A DNA stretch of 64,000 nt from Nannochloropsis oceanica (Eukaryota; Sar; Eustigmatophyceae; Eustigmatales; Monodopsidaceae), in contig CP038114.1 in assembly GCA_004519485.1 (NCBI GenBank), positions 372,001 to 436,000 on the forward strand, written 5' to 3'. Under the pieces are notes generated by a model. The model searched no databases. It saw only the letters and a program-made list of their open reading frames with translations, and was not told the origin of the DNA. Position numbers and translations under genes: made by a program. Positions 1 through 10,236 of this stretch are shown piece by piece (positions within the stretch are counted from its first letter, which is position 1; each line of letters opens with the position of its first letter).

Positions 1-59
1 CACACGCCTGATGCACGCATAACCACACACAAAGATACGCGAAGATACGAAATCACGCA

Positions 60-255
60 TACAATCACACGCGCACAACCGCACACACAACACAGCCGCA
101 CACGCACACACACACACACACACTCACACACACTCACACACACACACACACACACACTCACACACACACACATACACACACAACCACATATACACACACA
201 CACACACACACACAACCACATACACACACACACACACAACCACACACACACACAA

Positions 256-301
<46 letters not shown>

Positions 302-312
302 CCACATACATA
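60..312. repeat. CA/TG dinucleotide microsatellite, copy 1
   Basis: Long CA runs broken by ACCACA, ACTCAC and ATAC interruptions. The minus strand reads as an apparent Cys-Val repeat protein, which is only the translation of the dinucleotide. It sits about 50 bases upstream of the start codon of the array gene, so its length could influence that promoter; this is inference. Confidence 0.95.
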
Positions 313-363
313 CGCACAACCACACACAGAGCAAAATTCGAAGAGATACCGCATCCTAAAACA

Positions 364-2106
364 ATGAACACTGTCACCGATGAAAAGCCGCTTTCTCAGA
401 AAGTAGTCAGAGAACTCTTTTTTGCTTATCGGTGGGAGATGAGAAACAGGGAATGCTGCATTCCCGTAGACATCGTGGCTACGCATCTGGCCGTCCCTGT
501 GGGGTTATTGCAGTCCCTCATATCCGGCAACAATGGCTTCCATTGGTCCGATTACTGCAGCGGAGGACCCAGTGAGATTCATTTAGAGTGTCCCAAGACA
601 AAGCAGGTGCACCTGTGCTGGAACAATGCCTCCCATCTCCTCCTCTCTTTCAAGGGCATGTTGTAAGTACCTCTCTCACATCGTTCTGAAAGAGGGCTGG
701 GTCTTCTTCCTCCTCTCGTAACCTTTGAATGTTACTCTGTCAGTCTCCTCGTTGCATTTACGGTGTTATTTCATCGGCATGCCTTCATATCCTTCTCCGC
801 TTCCTCATTTATATCATTTCTTGATTCATCTATGTATTAATGTCGCATTCATCTACTCGTCTACGTTGTCCTGTACAATACAGGAAGCTGGTATCCCTTA
901 TACAGGACAACGAAGTGGCGGCAAACGTCCGTAACTACCTGTGCAACACTTTAGAGGACGAGTTTGCGCGGATCGAAGCCGCGCACGACAGCACCCTTCG
1001 CTTGTTGGCGGATGACCTTGAAGTGCGGACGGTCCTTCGAGAGACCCGTCAAAAATACTATCCTGCTTTGACAGCCATGGCAGGCAAAGGTTGGGTTGAC
1101 CATTGGCTGGGGAAGGTGTTCAAGTAAGTGAGGGAGGGAGGTAGGGAGGTAGGGAGGGAGGGTCGTAAAGTGAGGGAAGAGGGAGAGAAGGGGCCTTCCA
1201 CGACAATCACGCTTGTCTGCTTGTCAATCCGCCCTACAGAGATGCGTCGGGCTTCATAATTGAAAGCGAATCAAGGAGGGGCGAGAAGGGCTGGTATTTC
1301 TTGAATCATCTTTTCGATGTCATGCATTTCATTCACCTCTCCTTTGTTTTCCTTATCATTCCCCCATGGCACAGGAATGACCTCGTCGGAATCAAAACAT
1401 TTAATGACCGTGTAACGTTTAAGGATCGCACGGGGATTAGCCACAGATCTTATAAAAACTGCTTGACGCCGTAAGGATGCCTTTTTAGTGTGGGGGTAGA
1501 GACGAAGAGGCGCCACCATCCTTTACCCGTTCAACCCAAGTATCTCACAAAGTTTCATATGTGGTAATATTCTTCATTTACGTACCTTTACAGATTGGGG
1601 GCTAATATGAATCGGGAGATGTACTTGATGGCGAAGATGCTCCTTGACAAGGGACATCCCATTGAGGAGGTGTACCATATCACTCGAAAGTCGATGCTTG
1701 CAGTCCAGAAGGGCTACAATTGTTGCCGACGCCTGAAGAAAAGGGACAAGATGCGGATGATGACCCGTCCTGGCTCCAGGAAGGTACGCTTTGCCTCTCA
1801 CTGATATTAAAAGTCCAGAAAAGCGGCTTTTTCTTTTTCCCCTAGCTATTGATATAGCACGTTCAAGAAAACCATCGTTGACGCGGAGAAACTTATACCT
1901 TGAATGCAATGATAGTCTGAATCCCGGCTCTCTCCTTCTTCTTCCCTTCACAAAATACTCAATAGCGCCGACAGCTGCAGCTTGCAAACGAGCCGACGAA
2001 CGTGCGTCCTTGCACCCGCGCACTCGCCTCCATGCGGCCCCCGGCTACCCCCATGATGCGCCCGGAAGAAAATCAGTACGAGACGGAGGATGAGGAGTAC
2101 AACTAA
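364..2106 (+). CDS. Array gene copy 1, six exons, unknown function
   Basis: Family not recognised. I read six exons: 364-662, 884-1123, 1240-1293, 1375-1470, 1594-1783 and 1966-2106. Every junction has GT...AG ends and the phases agree throughout (1020 nt, 339 aa plus stop). The protein is soluble-looking, with no signal peptide or membrane segment. It has a Cys/His-sprinkled N-terminal part (RECCIPVD, IHLECPKTK, LCWNNASH), a charged helical middle and a basic helix-rich segment (about residues 240-290, including NCCRRLKKRDKMR) before an acidic tail ending ETEDEEYN. The basic segment could bind nucleic acid; this is a guess. Six consistently phased introns argue for a real host gene, not a transposon. 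The protein is identical in copy 2. Confidence 0.75.
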
Positions 2107-3534
2107 GACGTTTGTGGCCCGTGAGTACAGAAGAGCACGAAAATGACACACGACGAGTCCAAAGGCAGACATGCAAGAAACGATGAAAGGACGGGAGAAT
2201 CAACGAGAACAACGGGGAGAGAAAAGGGGCACATTCCAAGGAGAGAACCACAGACAGAGACAGAGAGAGACGGCGAAGGCCATGCGGCATGAGGGGGCAA
2301 GAAAAAGAGCCAGCTTGCGCTACTCGACTTTAGTACGCTGGTCTTTTCCTCGTTGCCTGCCATGTCTCAACGCCAACGCCCCATCCTGCACACACGCCAC
2401 ACACCACCCAAAACAAACACACATGGATGGAAAACAAAGGGAAAGGGGGGATCCCCATCACGGTATTCACTTCATACGACGTCATAGGAGGATAGAGCAA
2501 CCTCCACATAAGGAGAAAGATAACAAGCGCAAGATGCATACAACGAAACATGTCAAAGAATTTGCTTGTCCTCTTTCTTGGTGGTGAAAAGTACTCTCTG
2601 CTTTCTCTCATTTCATCACTCCCTGCCCCCCTGTCCCGTGCTCCTTCCCCCATGGACTTGGAGCTGCTGTATGTATGCCTCATTCCTCATCACTTCAGTC
2701 TGTGGTACTACCACTGACCAGCGATGGGTCGCCACTTTTGCTCGTCGCTTGGCTGCGGCAGCAGCTCGGCCTCGAACCGACTCGGACACAGCGTCATGGT
2801 ATTTCCAGGCCCCTTTTCCTGTGATTTTCCGTTCAACCACAACCACACAGCCTCCCTGTCCATGCCACAGAGTACCAGACAAACACAGGACTGCTTTGCA
2901 CCTGCCGTCTGTCAGCCTGTGCCTTGGTGGTGGGCGCGATGGAGTGGGGCCATGTTCTCTCTTTGAACCTCCTGGGAAATCTCCGGCCTGCCGCTTCGGA
3001 GACCGACTCTTCTCTCGCGGACCACGAGCTCTACGGTGCTGGTCCACTTCCTCTTCTTCCACGCTCACTAGCACGTAGCGTGCTTCGGCGATCACGAGAG
3101 TGGTATCTAGCTCGTGGCGAGTAGCTCGTTGATGCAAGTGCAGCGCCGGGCTTGTGGAGAGGACGAGACTACCTGGTGTGCTTTGTTGTTGTTTCCTACT
3201 CGGCTATAAGTCGTCGTCGTATCTTGAACAACGCTGTCCTCTGACTCCGGGCGACCGGATATCGCCGCACGCAAAGAAAAAAAATACGACACTTCGTCCA
3301 CACTCCCTCTTCCTTTTCACTCTCTTGCACGTACAGAGCTTCGGCGACTACGAGCGTGGTGTAAGACGCGTGGCTACAAGCTCGTTCATGCAAGTGCAGG
3401 GCTGTACTGACGGATGTATGCTGACTATTATTTTGTGTGGTGTGCATTGTTTTTTGTTTGTCCTTTCCTCTAGTCCTTTGTGACTGCACGTACACGTACA
3501 TCTATACAAAGGTACAAGGATACAGCGAAACCAT
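2107..3534. other. Non-genic part of array unit, copy 1
   Basis: No convincing coding signal; the open frames on both strands lack splice context and look like chance. It contains an imperfect direct repeat of about 80 bp (near 3069-3150 and 3326-3410; shared blocks GCTTCGGCGA, GCTCGTT and ATGCAAGTGCAG). Part of 2107-2560 recurs in the remnant at 11341-11770. Confidence 0.6.
3069..3410. repeat. Pair of imperfect ~80-bp direct repeats
   Basis: Blocks starting near 3069 and 3326 share GCACGTA, GCTTCGGCGA, ACGAG.GTGGT, AGCTCGTT and ATGCAAGTGCAG in the same order and spacing. The same pair recurs in copy 2 (about 6603 and 6860). The role is unknown; it could be a decayed earlier duplication or paired regulatory elements. 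Confidence 0.8.
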
Positions 3535-3791
3535 CACACGCCTGATGCACGCATAACCACACACAAAGATACGCGAAGATACGAAATCACGCATACAATC
3601 ACACGCGCACAACCGCACACACAACACAGCCGCACACGCACACACACACACACACACACTCACACACACTCACACACACACACACACACACACTCACACA
3701 CACACACATACACACACAACCACATATGCACAACCACATACATACGCTCAACCACATACACACACACACACACAACCACACACACACACAA

Positions 3792-3835
<44 letters not shown>

Positions 3836-6800
3836 CCACATACATACGCACAACCACACACAGAGCAAAATTCGAAGAGATACCGCATCCTAAAACAATG
3901 AACACTGTCACCGATGAAAAGCCGCTTTCTCAGAAAGTAGTCAGAGAACTCTTTTTTGCTTATCGGTGGGAGATGAGAAACAGGGAATGCTGCATTCCCG
4001 TAGACATCGTGGCTACGCATCTGGCCGTCCCTGTGGGGTTATTGCAGTCCCTCATATCCGGCAACAATGGCTTCCATTGGTCCGATTACTGCAGCGGAGG
4101 ACCCAGTGAGATTCATTTAGAGTGTCCCAAGACAAAGCAGGTGCACCTGTGCTGGAACAATGCCTCCCATCTCCTCCTCTCTTTCAAGGGCATGTTGTAA
4201 GTACCTCTCTCACATCGTTCTGAAAGAGGGCTGGGTCTTCTTCCTCCTCTCGTAACCTTTGAATGTTACTCTGTCAGTCTCCTCGTTGCATTTACGGTGT
4301 TATTTCATCGGCATGCCTTCATATCCTTCTCCGCTTCCTCATTTATATCATTTCTTGATTCATCTATGTATTAATGTCGCATTCATCTACTCGTCTACGT
4401 TGTCCTGTACAATACAGGAAGCTGGTATCCCTTATACAGGACAACGAAGTGGCGGCAAACGTCCGTAACTACCTGTGCAACACTTTAGAGGACGAGTTTG
4501 CGCGGATCGAAGCCGCGCACGACAGCACCCTTCGCTTGTTGGCGGATGACCTTGAAGTGCGGACGGTCCTTCGAGAGACCCGTCAAAAATACTATCCTGC
4601 TTTGACAGCCATGGCAGGCAAAGGTTGGGTTGACCATTGGCTGGGGAAGGTGTTCAAGTAAGTGAGGGAGGGAGGTAGGGAGGTAGGGAGGGAGGGTCGT
4701 AAAGTGAGGGAAGAGGGAGAGAAGGGGCCTTCCACGACAATCACGCTTGTCTGCTTGTCAATCCGCCCTACAGAGATGCGTCGGGCTTCATAATTGAAAG
4801 CGAATCAAGGAGGGGCGAGAAGGGCTGGTATTTCTTGAATCATCTTTTCGATGTCATGCATTTCATTCACCTCTCCTTTGTTTTCCTTATCATTCCCCCA
4901 TGGCACAGGAATGACCTCGTCGGAATCAAAACATTTAATGACCGTGTAACGTTTAAGGATCGCACGGGGATTAGCCACAGATCTTATAAAAACTGCTTGA
5001 CGCCGTAAGGATGCCTTTTTAGTGTGGGGGTAGAGACGAAGAGGCGCCACCATCCTTTACCCGTTCAACCCAAGTATCTCACAAAGTTTCATATGTGGTA
5101 ATATTCTTCATTTACGTACCTTTACAGATTGGGGGCTAATATGAATCGGGAGATGTACTTGATGGCGAAGATGCTCCTTGACAAGGGACATCCCATTGAG
5201 GAGGTGTACCATATCACTCGAAAGTCGATGCTTGCAGTCCAGAAGGGCTACAATTGTTGCCGACGCCTGAAGAAAAGGGACAAGATGCGGATGATGACCC
5301 GTCCTGGCTCCAGGAAGGTACGCTTTGCCTCTCACTGATATTAAAAGTCCAGAAAAGCGGCTTTTTCTTTTTCCCCTAGCTATTGATATAGCACGTTCAA
5401 GAAAACCATCGTTGACGCGGAGAAACTTATACCTTGAATGCAATGATAGTCTGAATCCCGGCTCTCTCCTTCTTCTTCCCTTCACAAAATACTCAATAGC
5501 GCCGACAGCTGCAGCTTGCAAACGAGCCGACGAACGTGCGTCCTTGCACCCGCGCACTCGCCTCCATGCGGCCCCCGGCTACCCCCATGATGCGCCCGGA
5601 AGAAAATCAGTACGAGACGGAGGATGAGGAGTACAACTAAGACGTTTGTGGCCCGTGAGTACAGAAGAGCACGAAAATGACACACGACGAGTCCAAAGGC
5701 AGACATGCAAGAAACGATGAAAGGACGGGAGAATCAACGAGAACAACGGGGAGAGAAAAGGGGCACATTCCAAGGAGAGAACCACAGACAGAGACAGAGA
5801 GAGACGGCGAAGGCCATGCGGCATGAGGGGGCAAGAAAAAGAGCCAGCTTGCGCTACTCGACTTTAGTACGCTGGTCTTTTCCTCGTTGCCTGCCATGTC
5901 TCAACGCCAACGCCCCATCCTGCACACACGCCACACACCACCCAAAACAAACACACATGGATGGAAAACAAAGGGAAAGGGGGGATCCCCATCACGGTAT
6001 TCACTTCATACGACGTCATAGGAGGATAGAGCAACCTCCACATAAGGAGAAAGATAACAAGCGCAAGATGCATACAACGAAACATGTCAAAGAATTTGCT
6101 TGTCCTCTTTCTTGGTGGTGAAAAGTACTCTCTGCTTTCTCTCATTTCATCACTCCCTGCCCCCCTGTCCCGTGCTCCTTCCCCCATGGACTTGGAGCTG
6201 CTGTATGTATGCCTCATTCCTCATCACTTCAGTCTGTGGTACTACCACTGACCAGCGATGGGTCGCCACTTTTGCTCGTCGCTTGGCTGCGGCAGCAGCT
6301 CGGCCTCGAACCGACTCGGACACAGCGTCATGGTATTTCCAGGCCCCTTTTCCTGTGATTTTCCGTTCAACCACAACCACACAGCCTCCCTGTCCATGCC
6401 ACAGAGTACCAGACAAACACAGGACTGCTTTGCACCTGCCGTCTGTCAGCCTGTGCCTTGGTGGTGGGCGCGATGGAGTGGGGCCATGTTCTCTCTTTGA
6501 ACCTCCTGGGAAATCTCCGGCCTGCCGCTTCGGAGACCGACTCTTCTCTCGCGGACCACGAGCTCTACGGTGCTGGTCCACTTCCTCTTCTTCCACGCTC
6601 ACTAGCACGTAGCGTGCTTCGGCGATCACGAGAGTGGTATCTAGCTCGTGGCGAGTAGCTCGTTGATGCAAGTGCAGCGCCGGGCTTGTGGAGAGGACGA
6701 GACTACCTGGTGTGCTTTGTTGTTGTTTCCTACTCGGCTATAAGTCGTCGTCGTATCTTGAACAACGCTGTCCTCTGACTCCGGGCGACCGGATATCGCC

Positions 6801-7068
6801 GCACGCAAAGAAAAAAAATACGACACTTCGTCCACACTCCCTCTTCCTTTTCACTCTCTTGCACGTACAGAGCTTCGGCGACTACGAGCGTGGTGTAAGA
6901 CGCGTGGCTACAAGCTCGTTCATGCAAGTGCAGGGCTGTACTGACGGATGTATGCTGACTATTATTTTGTGTGGTGTGCATTGTTTTTTGTTTGTCCTTT
7001 CCTCTAGTCCTTTGTGACTGCACGTACACGTACATCTATACAAAGGTACAAGGATACAGCGAAACCAT
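3535..7068. repeat. Tandem 3.5-kb unit, copy 2
   Basis: This is the second full unit, again 3534 bases to the base although the CA-rich stretch (about 3622-3840) has a different internal arrangement from copy 1. All other translated segments match copy 1. Confidence 0.95.
3898..5640 (+). CDS. Array gene copy 2, six exons, unknown function
   Basis: Exon positions equal copy 1 plus 3534: 3898-4196, 4418-4657, 4774-4827, 4909-5004, 5128-5317 and 5500-5640. The predicted 339-aa protein is identical to copy 1, so both copies look functional. Two identical full-length genes in tandem suggest dosage or very recent birth of the duplicate. Confidence 0.75.
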
Positions 7069-7360
7069 CACACGCCTGATGCACGCATAACCACACACAA
7101 AGATACGCGAAGATACGAAATCACGCATACAATCACACACAACACAGCCGCACACACAACACAGCCGCACACGCACACACACACACACACACACTCACAC
7201 ACACTCACACACACACACACACACACACTCACACACACACACACACATACAACCACATACATACGCACAACCACATACATACGCTCAACCACACACAACC
7301 ACATTCATACGCACAACCACACACAGAGCAAAATTCGAAGAGATACCGCATCCTAAAACA
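5641..7360. other. Non-genic part of copy 2 plus CA tract opening copy 3
   Basis: Same content as 2107-3534, then from 7069 the third unit begins with a shortened CA microsatellite (about 7130-7260). I see no gene. Confidence 0.6.
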
Positions 7361-8455
7361 ATGAACACTGCCACCAATGAAAAGCCGCTTTCTCAGAAAG
7401 TAGTCAGAGAACTCTTTTTTGCTTATCGGTGGGAGATGAGAAACAGGGAATGCTGCATTCCCGTAGACATCGTGGCTACGCATCTGGCCGTACCTGTGGG
7501 GTTATTGCAGTCCCTCATATCCGGCAACAATGGCTTCCATTGGTCCGATTACTGCCCGCGGAGTGGTCGCGAAAGTCAAGGCAGCATCCTAGTCTGCTCA
7601 ATCGGTGACCCAAAATGTGATCTTGTATCCGCATACTTGATGTGAGGGCATCACGAGCTTGACTGCTGTCAAGGCAAAAATGCAACTATCCCAGGCCGCA
7701 AAAGAGGCCAACGCCTCCGCTATCGGGACAGAGAAAGCTCGCGGAAGGTTCGTATCCCGTGTAGTAAGTTCTATACAGTCCTTTGCAAAGCGGCATATTT
7801 TCTTGTTATAGATTAACCAATATATAAAATAGTCAAAAAGCATCTCATATAAGTTTTTTCTTCTTTTCATCATCACGCACTTTCCTCAATTTGGATATGG
7901 ACTCCACAACCATATGCGATGGCACTTCATGGATTATCGCTCGCACTTTGGCCACTTGTCCATGTTTTACCATCCAAAATGAGGACCCAGTGAGATTCAT
8001 TTAGAGTGTCCCAAGACAAAGCAGGTGCACCTGTGCTGGAACAATGCCCCCCATCTCCTCCTCTCTTTCAAGGGCATGTTGTAAGTACCTCTCTCACATC
8101 GTTCTGGAAGAGGGCCGGGTCTTCTTCCTCCTCTCGTAACCTTTGAATGTTACTCTGTCAGTCTCCTCGTTGCATTTACGGTGTTATTTCATCGGCATGC
8201 CTTCATATCCTTCTCCGCTTCCTCATTTATATCATTTCTTGATTCATCTATGTATTAATGTCGCATTCATCTACTCGTCTACGTTGTCCTGTACAATACA
8301 GGAAGCTGGTATCCCTTATACAGGACAACGAAGTGGCGGCAAACGTCCGTAACTACCTGTGCAACACTTTAGAGGACGAGTTTGCGCGGATCGAAGCCGC
8401 GCACGACAGCACCCTTTGCTTGTTAGCGGATGACCTTGAAGTGCGGACGGTCCTT
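7069..8455 (+). pseudogene. Array unit copy 3, interrupted and truncated
   Basis: The third unit starts like copies 1 and 2. Its gene begins at 7361 (MNTATNEKPL, two changes in the first residues). Exon 1 matches to 7555, is interrupted by about 425 bp of unrelated DNA (7556-7980), resumes at about 7981 to the GTAAGT donor at 8081, and exon 2 runs from 8302 to 8455. There it stops abruptly at a junction with unrelated, virus-like DNA. Exons 3-6 are missing apart from the scraps at 11272-11640. It cannot encode the 339-aa protein. Identity of the surviving parts to copies 1 and 2 is high, so the interruption is young relative to the array. Confidence 0.85.
7556..7980. other. ~425-bp insertion in exon 1 of array copy 3
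   Basis: This stretch is absent from copies 1 and 2. Its left half has moderate GC and its right half is clearly A+T-rich. I found no clear terminal repeats or target-site duplication, and no recognisable gene. It may be part of the same foreign DNA as 8456-11220, or filler from the rearrangement that broke copy 3. Confidence 0.7.
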
Positions 8456-8596
8456 GGGCTGTGTCGAAAGGAAGCCTCACCCGACCTGCACGTTGGACAT
8501 GATTTTTTCCATTTCCACCCACGGCTTTGATACAGCCCATCAGACCGCAATCAATTTGTCCGTTTCGTTCCCGCAAGCTCTCTTCAGAAGGATGAC

Positions 8597-9291
8597 ATGT
8601 ATACGTGCATAAATCCCGATATATGCAGGACATGCTTTAATACCCTGGTCAAGGTGTTTAGCCAAGGATCTGCAATGTGCGGAGATTGTGGCAACATGGT
8701 GAGTAATCCAGAGAGTGTTGCAACATGCACGACGAGCAGCCTTTGTGGAACAGTTGGCTCAAGTACAGGGTTCAGACGATTGACCACGTACATGTACAAG
8801 AGAACAAATCATTTGTTGGGTCATTTGAAGCGAGTTCAGACGAAACAGACATCTAGCGTGAAACCCGAAATCCGTTCCTTCCGCAGCTGCGGAAGGAACG
8901 GATCTATGTCGGCGATCCGGCGATCGCCACCAATAAAGTCAGGGCTTTGTTGAAAAAGCTCAAGCTTCAAAAGTATTACATCTACATCTTTCAGATCACC
9001 TCGAAATTGAGCGGAAAGGCACCTCCCCGGCTGACATTGATACAGGAAGAAAAGCTTCTGGACATGTTCCAAAACATCCAAGAGCCTTTTCCAAAACACT
9101 GTCCACCAGATCGTACCAATATGTTGAACTATAGCTACATCCCGCGTAAACTCACACAGATTTTGGGCTGGTATGATCTAATGGATTTCTTTCCATTGTT
9201 AAAGTCACGATCCAAAGTTCATACTCAAGACATACTATGGCAGAAAATATGCAAGGAGGCTAATTTCCCATTTTACAAATCTATTGCGTAA
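8597..9291 (+). pseudogene. VLTF3-like late transcription factor, viral fossil
   Basis: The left part carries Cys pairs of a zinc-ribbon kind (CRTCFN, CGDCGN). The right part (from 8947) has the conserved VLTF3 core: KLKLQKYYIY, a TSKLSGK.PPRL stretch, IQEPFPKHCPPDR, NYSYIPRKL and a final WQKICKEANF. This order is characteristic of the A2L/VLTF3 family that drives late gene transcription in nucleocytoplasmic large DNA viruses. It is a fossil and appears broken. The assignment to VLTF3 is from recalled family features, with no search run. Confidence 0.75.
8870..8903. repeat. Perfect 34-nt palindrome inside viral fossil
   Basis: Positions 8870-8886 are the exact reverse complement of 8887-8903 (arm core CCGTTCCTTCCGCAG). 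There is no spacer. Such a structure could be a hairpin left by rearrangement. Confidence 0.9.
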
Positions 9292-9314
9292 AGCCCATCT
9301 CACAGTCCTGGCCA

Positions 9315-9809
9315 ATGCAAGTTTTCTACACCGAATTCTACTACTGTGAACAGCTGAGACGATATCCTACCTACTGTGCCGCGGCTTTACGTAAAACTGC
9401 ACAGCAATGGTCAAATGCGCGCATGCAACACATGAATTGTACGAATGTGGTCATTTGCAGCAAAATATTGGATTCACTTGCACAAAAACCATTCCACGAA
9501 GATTATAGGCAATGCTTAGAAACCGTATTTGCCACGATGCAAGTCGACAAGTCGTGGAAAGTCGAAGATTTGTTGTCATTATGGCGCAATGTCATCGTTG
9601 GAGACGACCTTGTTCACGACATTGTCACCACTTCCTCTCGTTCTGACATTACGATGGACGTCGAAGAAGCCGTCGAACTCACACGACTACTCGATACCTT
9701 TGGACAAGAAGACCTACTGGACGCGTTCTCAGACGAAGAAGAGAATACAAGCAATGGCCAGGCATACGAAGACTTTCTCAGTCTCGAACTGAGAAAAGGA
9801 AATGCATAA
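9315..9809 (+). CDS. Unknown gene of viral fossil
   Basis: An open frame of about 164 codons, without introns, directly follows the VLTF3-like gene on the same strand. The N-terminal part is Tyr/Cys-rich and the C-terminal part acidic (DVEEAVELTRLLDTF, then DAFSDEEE). No family recognised. Its position suggests a viral gene. Whether it is whole cannot be judged without a relative. Confidence 0.45.
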   Translation: MQVFYTEFYYCEQLRRYPTYCAAALRKTAQQWSNARMQHMNCTNVVICSKILDSLAQKPFHEDYRQCLETVFATMQVDKSWKVEDLLSLWRNVIVGDDLVHDIVTTSSRSDITMDVEEAVELTRLLDTFGQEDLLDAFSDEEENTSNGQAYEDFLSLELRKGNA

Positions 9810-10090
9810 TAAAAGTCGAAGATTTGTTGTCATTATGGCGCAATGTCATCGTTGGAGACGACCTTGTTCACGACATTGTCACCACTTCCTCTCGTTCTGA
9901 CATTACGATGGACGTCGAAGAAGCCGTCGAACTCACACGACTACTCGATACCTTTGGACAAGAAGACCTACTGGACGCGTTCTCAGACGAAGAAGAGTAC
10001 AAGCAATGGCCAGGCATACGAAGACTTTCTCAGTCTCTAACTAGGAAATGCATAATAAAAATAGAACTAAGAAAAGGAAATGCATAATAA
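9560..10090 (+). repeat. Tandem duplication of gene tail in viral fossil
   Basis: About 225 bp covering the C-terminal end of the preceding gene (from GTCGAAGATTTGTTG) recurs at 9816-10040. A shorter motif (GGAAATGCATAATAAAA) is present three times at the ends (near 9798, 10045 and 10076). Copies are nearly identical, so the duplication is recent. Confidence 0.9.
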
Positions 10091-10236
10091 AAGTCAGCAA
10101 CATGGTGATCTTTCCACTGTTTCTATATTTCTATTCTATACGTTTATCATATATACTATATTACATATGTATATATTATGTAATGTATATATATATATAT
10201 AATACCTATGTATATCATCGTCTATCTATCATCTAC

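Larger units (their letters stand above)
1..3534. repeat. Tandem 3.5-kb unit, copy 1
   Basis: The sequence from position 1 returns at 3535 and again at 7069, an offset of exactly 3534 bases each time. Copy 1 holds a CA microsatellite (about 100-310), a six-exon gene (364-2106) and about 1.4 kb of unexplained DNA (2107-3534). All conceptual translations in copies 1 and 2 are identical; the differences I can see are confined to the CA-rich stretch. The window opens inside the array, so more copies may lie to the left. Near-identity implies recent duplication or active gene conversion; an assembly artefact cannot be excluded from sequence alone. Confidence 0.95.

Noticed and set aside
124-486. 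Apparent Cys-Val repeat protein on the minus strand (also at 3599-4020 and 7068-7483)
   Set aside because: It is the translation of the CA/TG microsatellite running into the antisense of the array gene; not a gene.
2171-3137. Several overlapping open frames on both strands in the array unit
   Set aside because: They overlap on opposite strands, have no domain or splice context, and their identity between copies only reflects the recent duplication.
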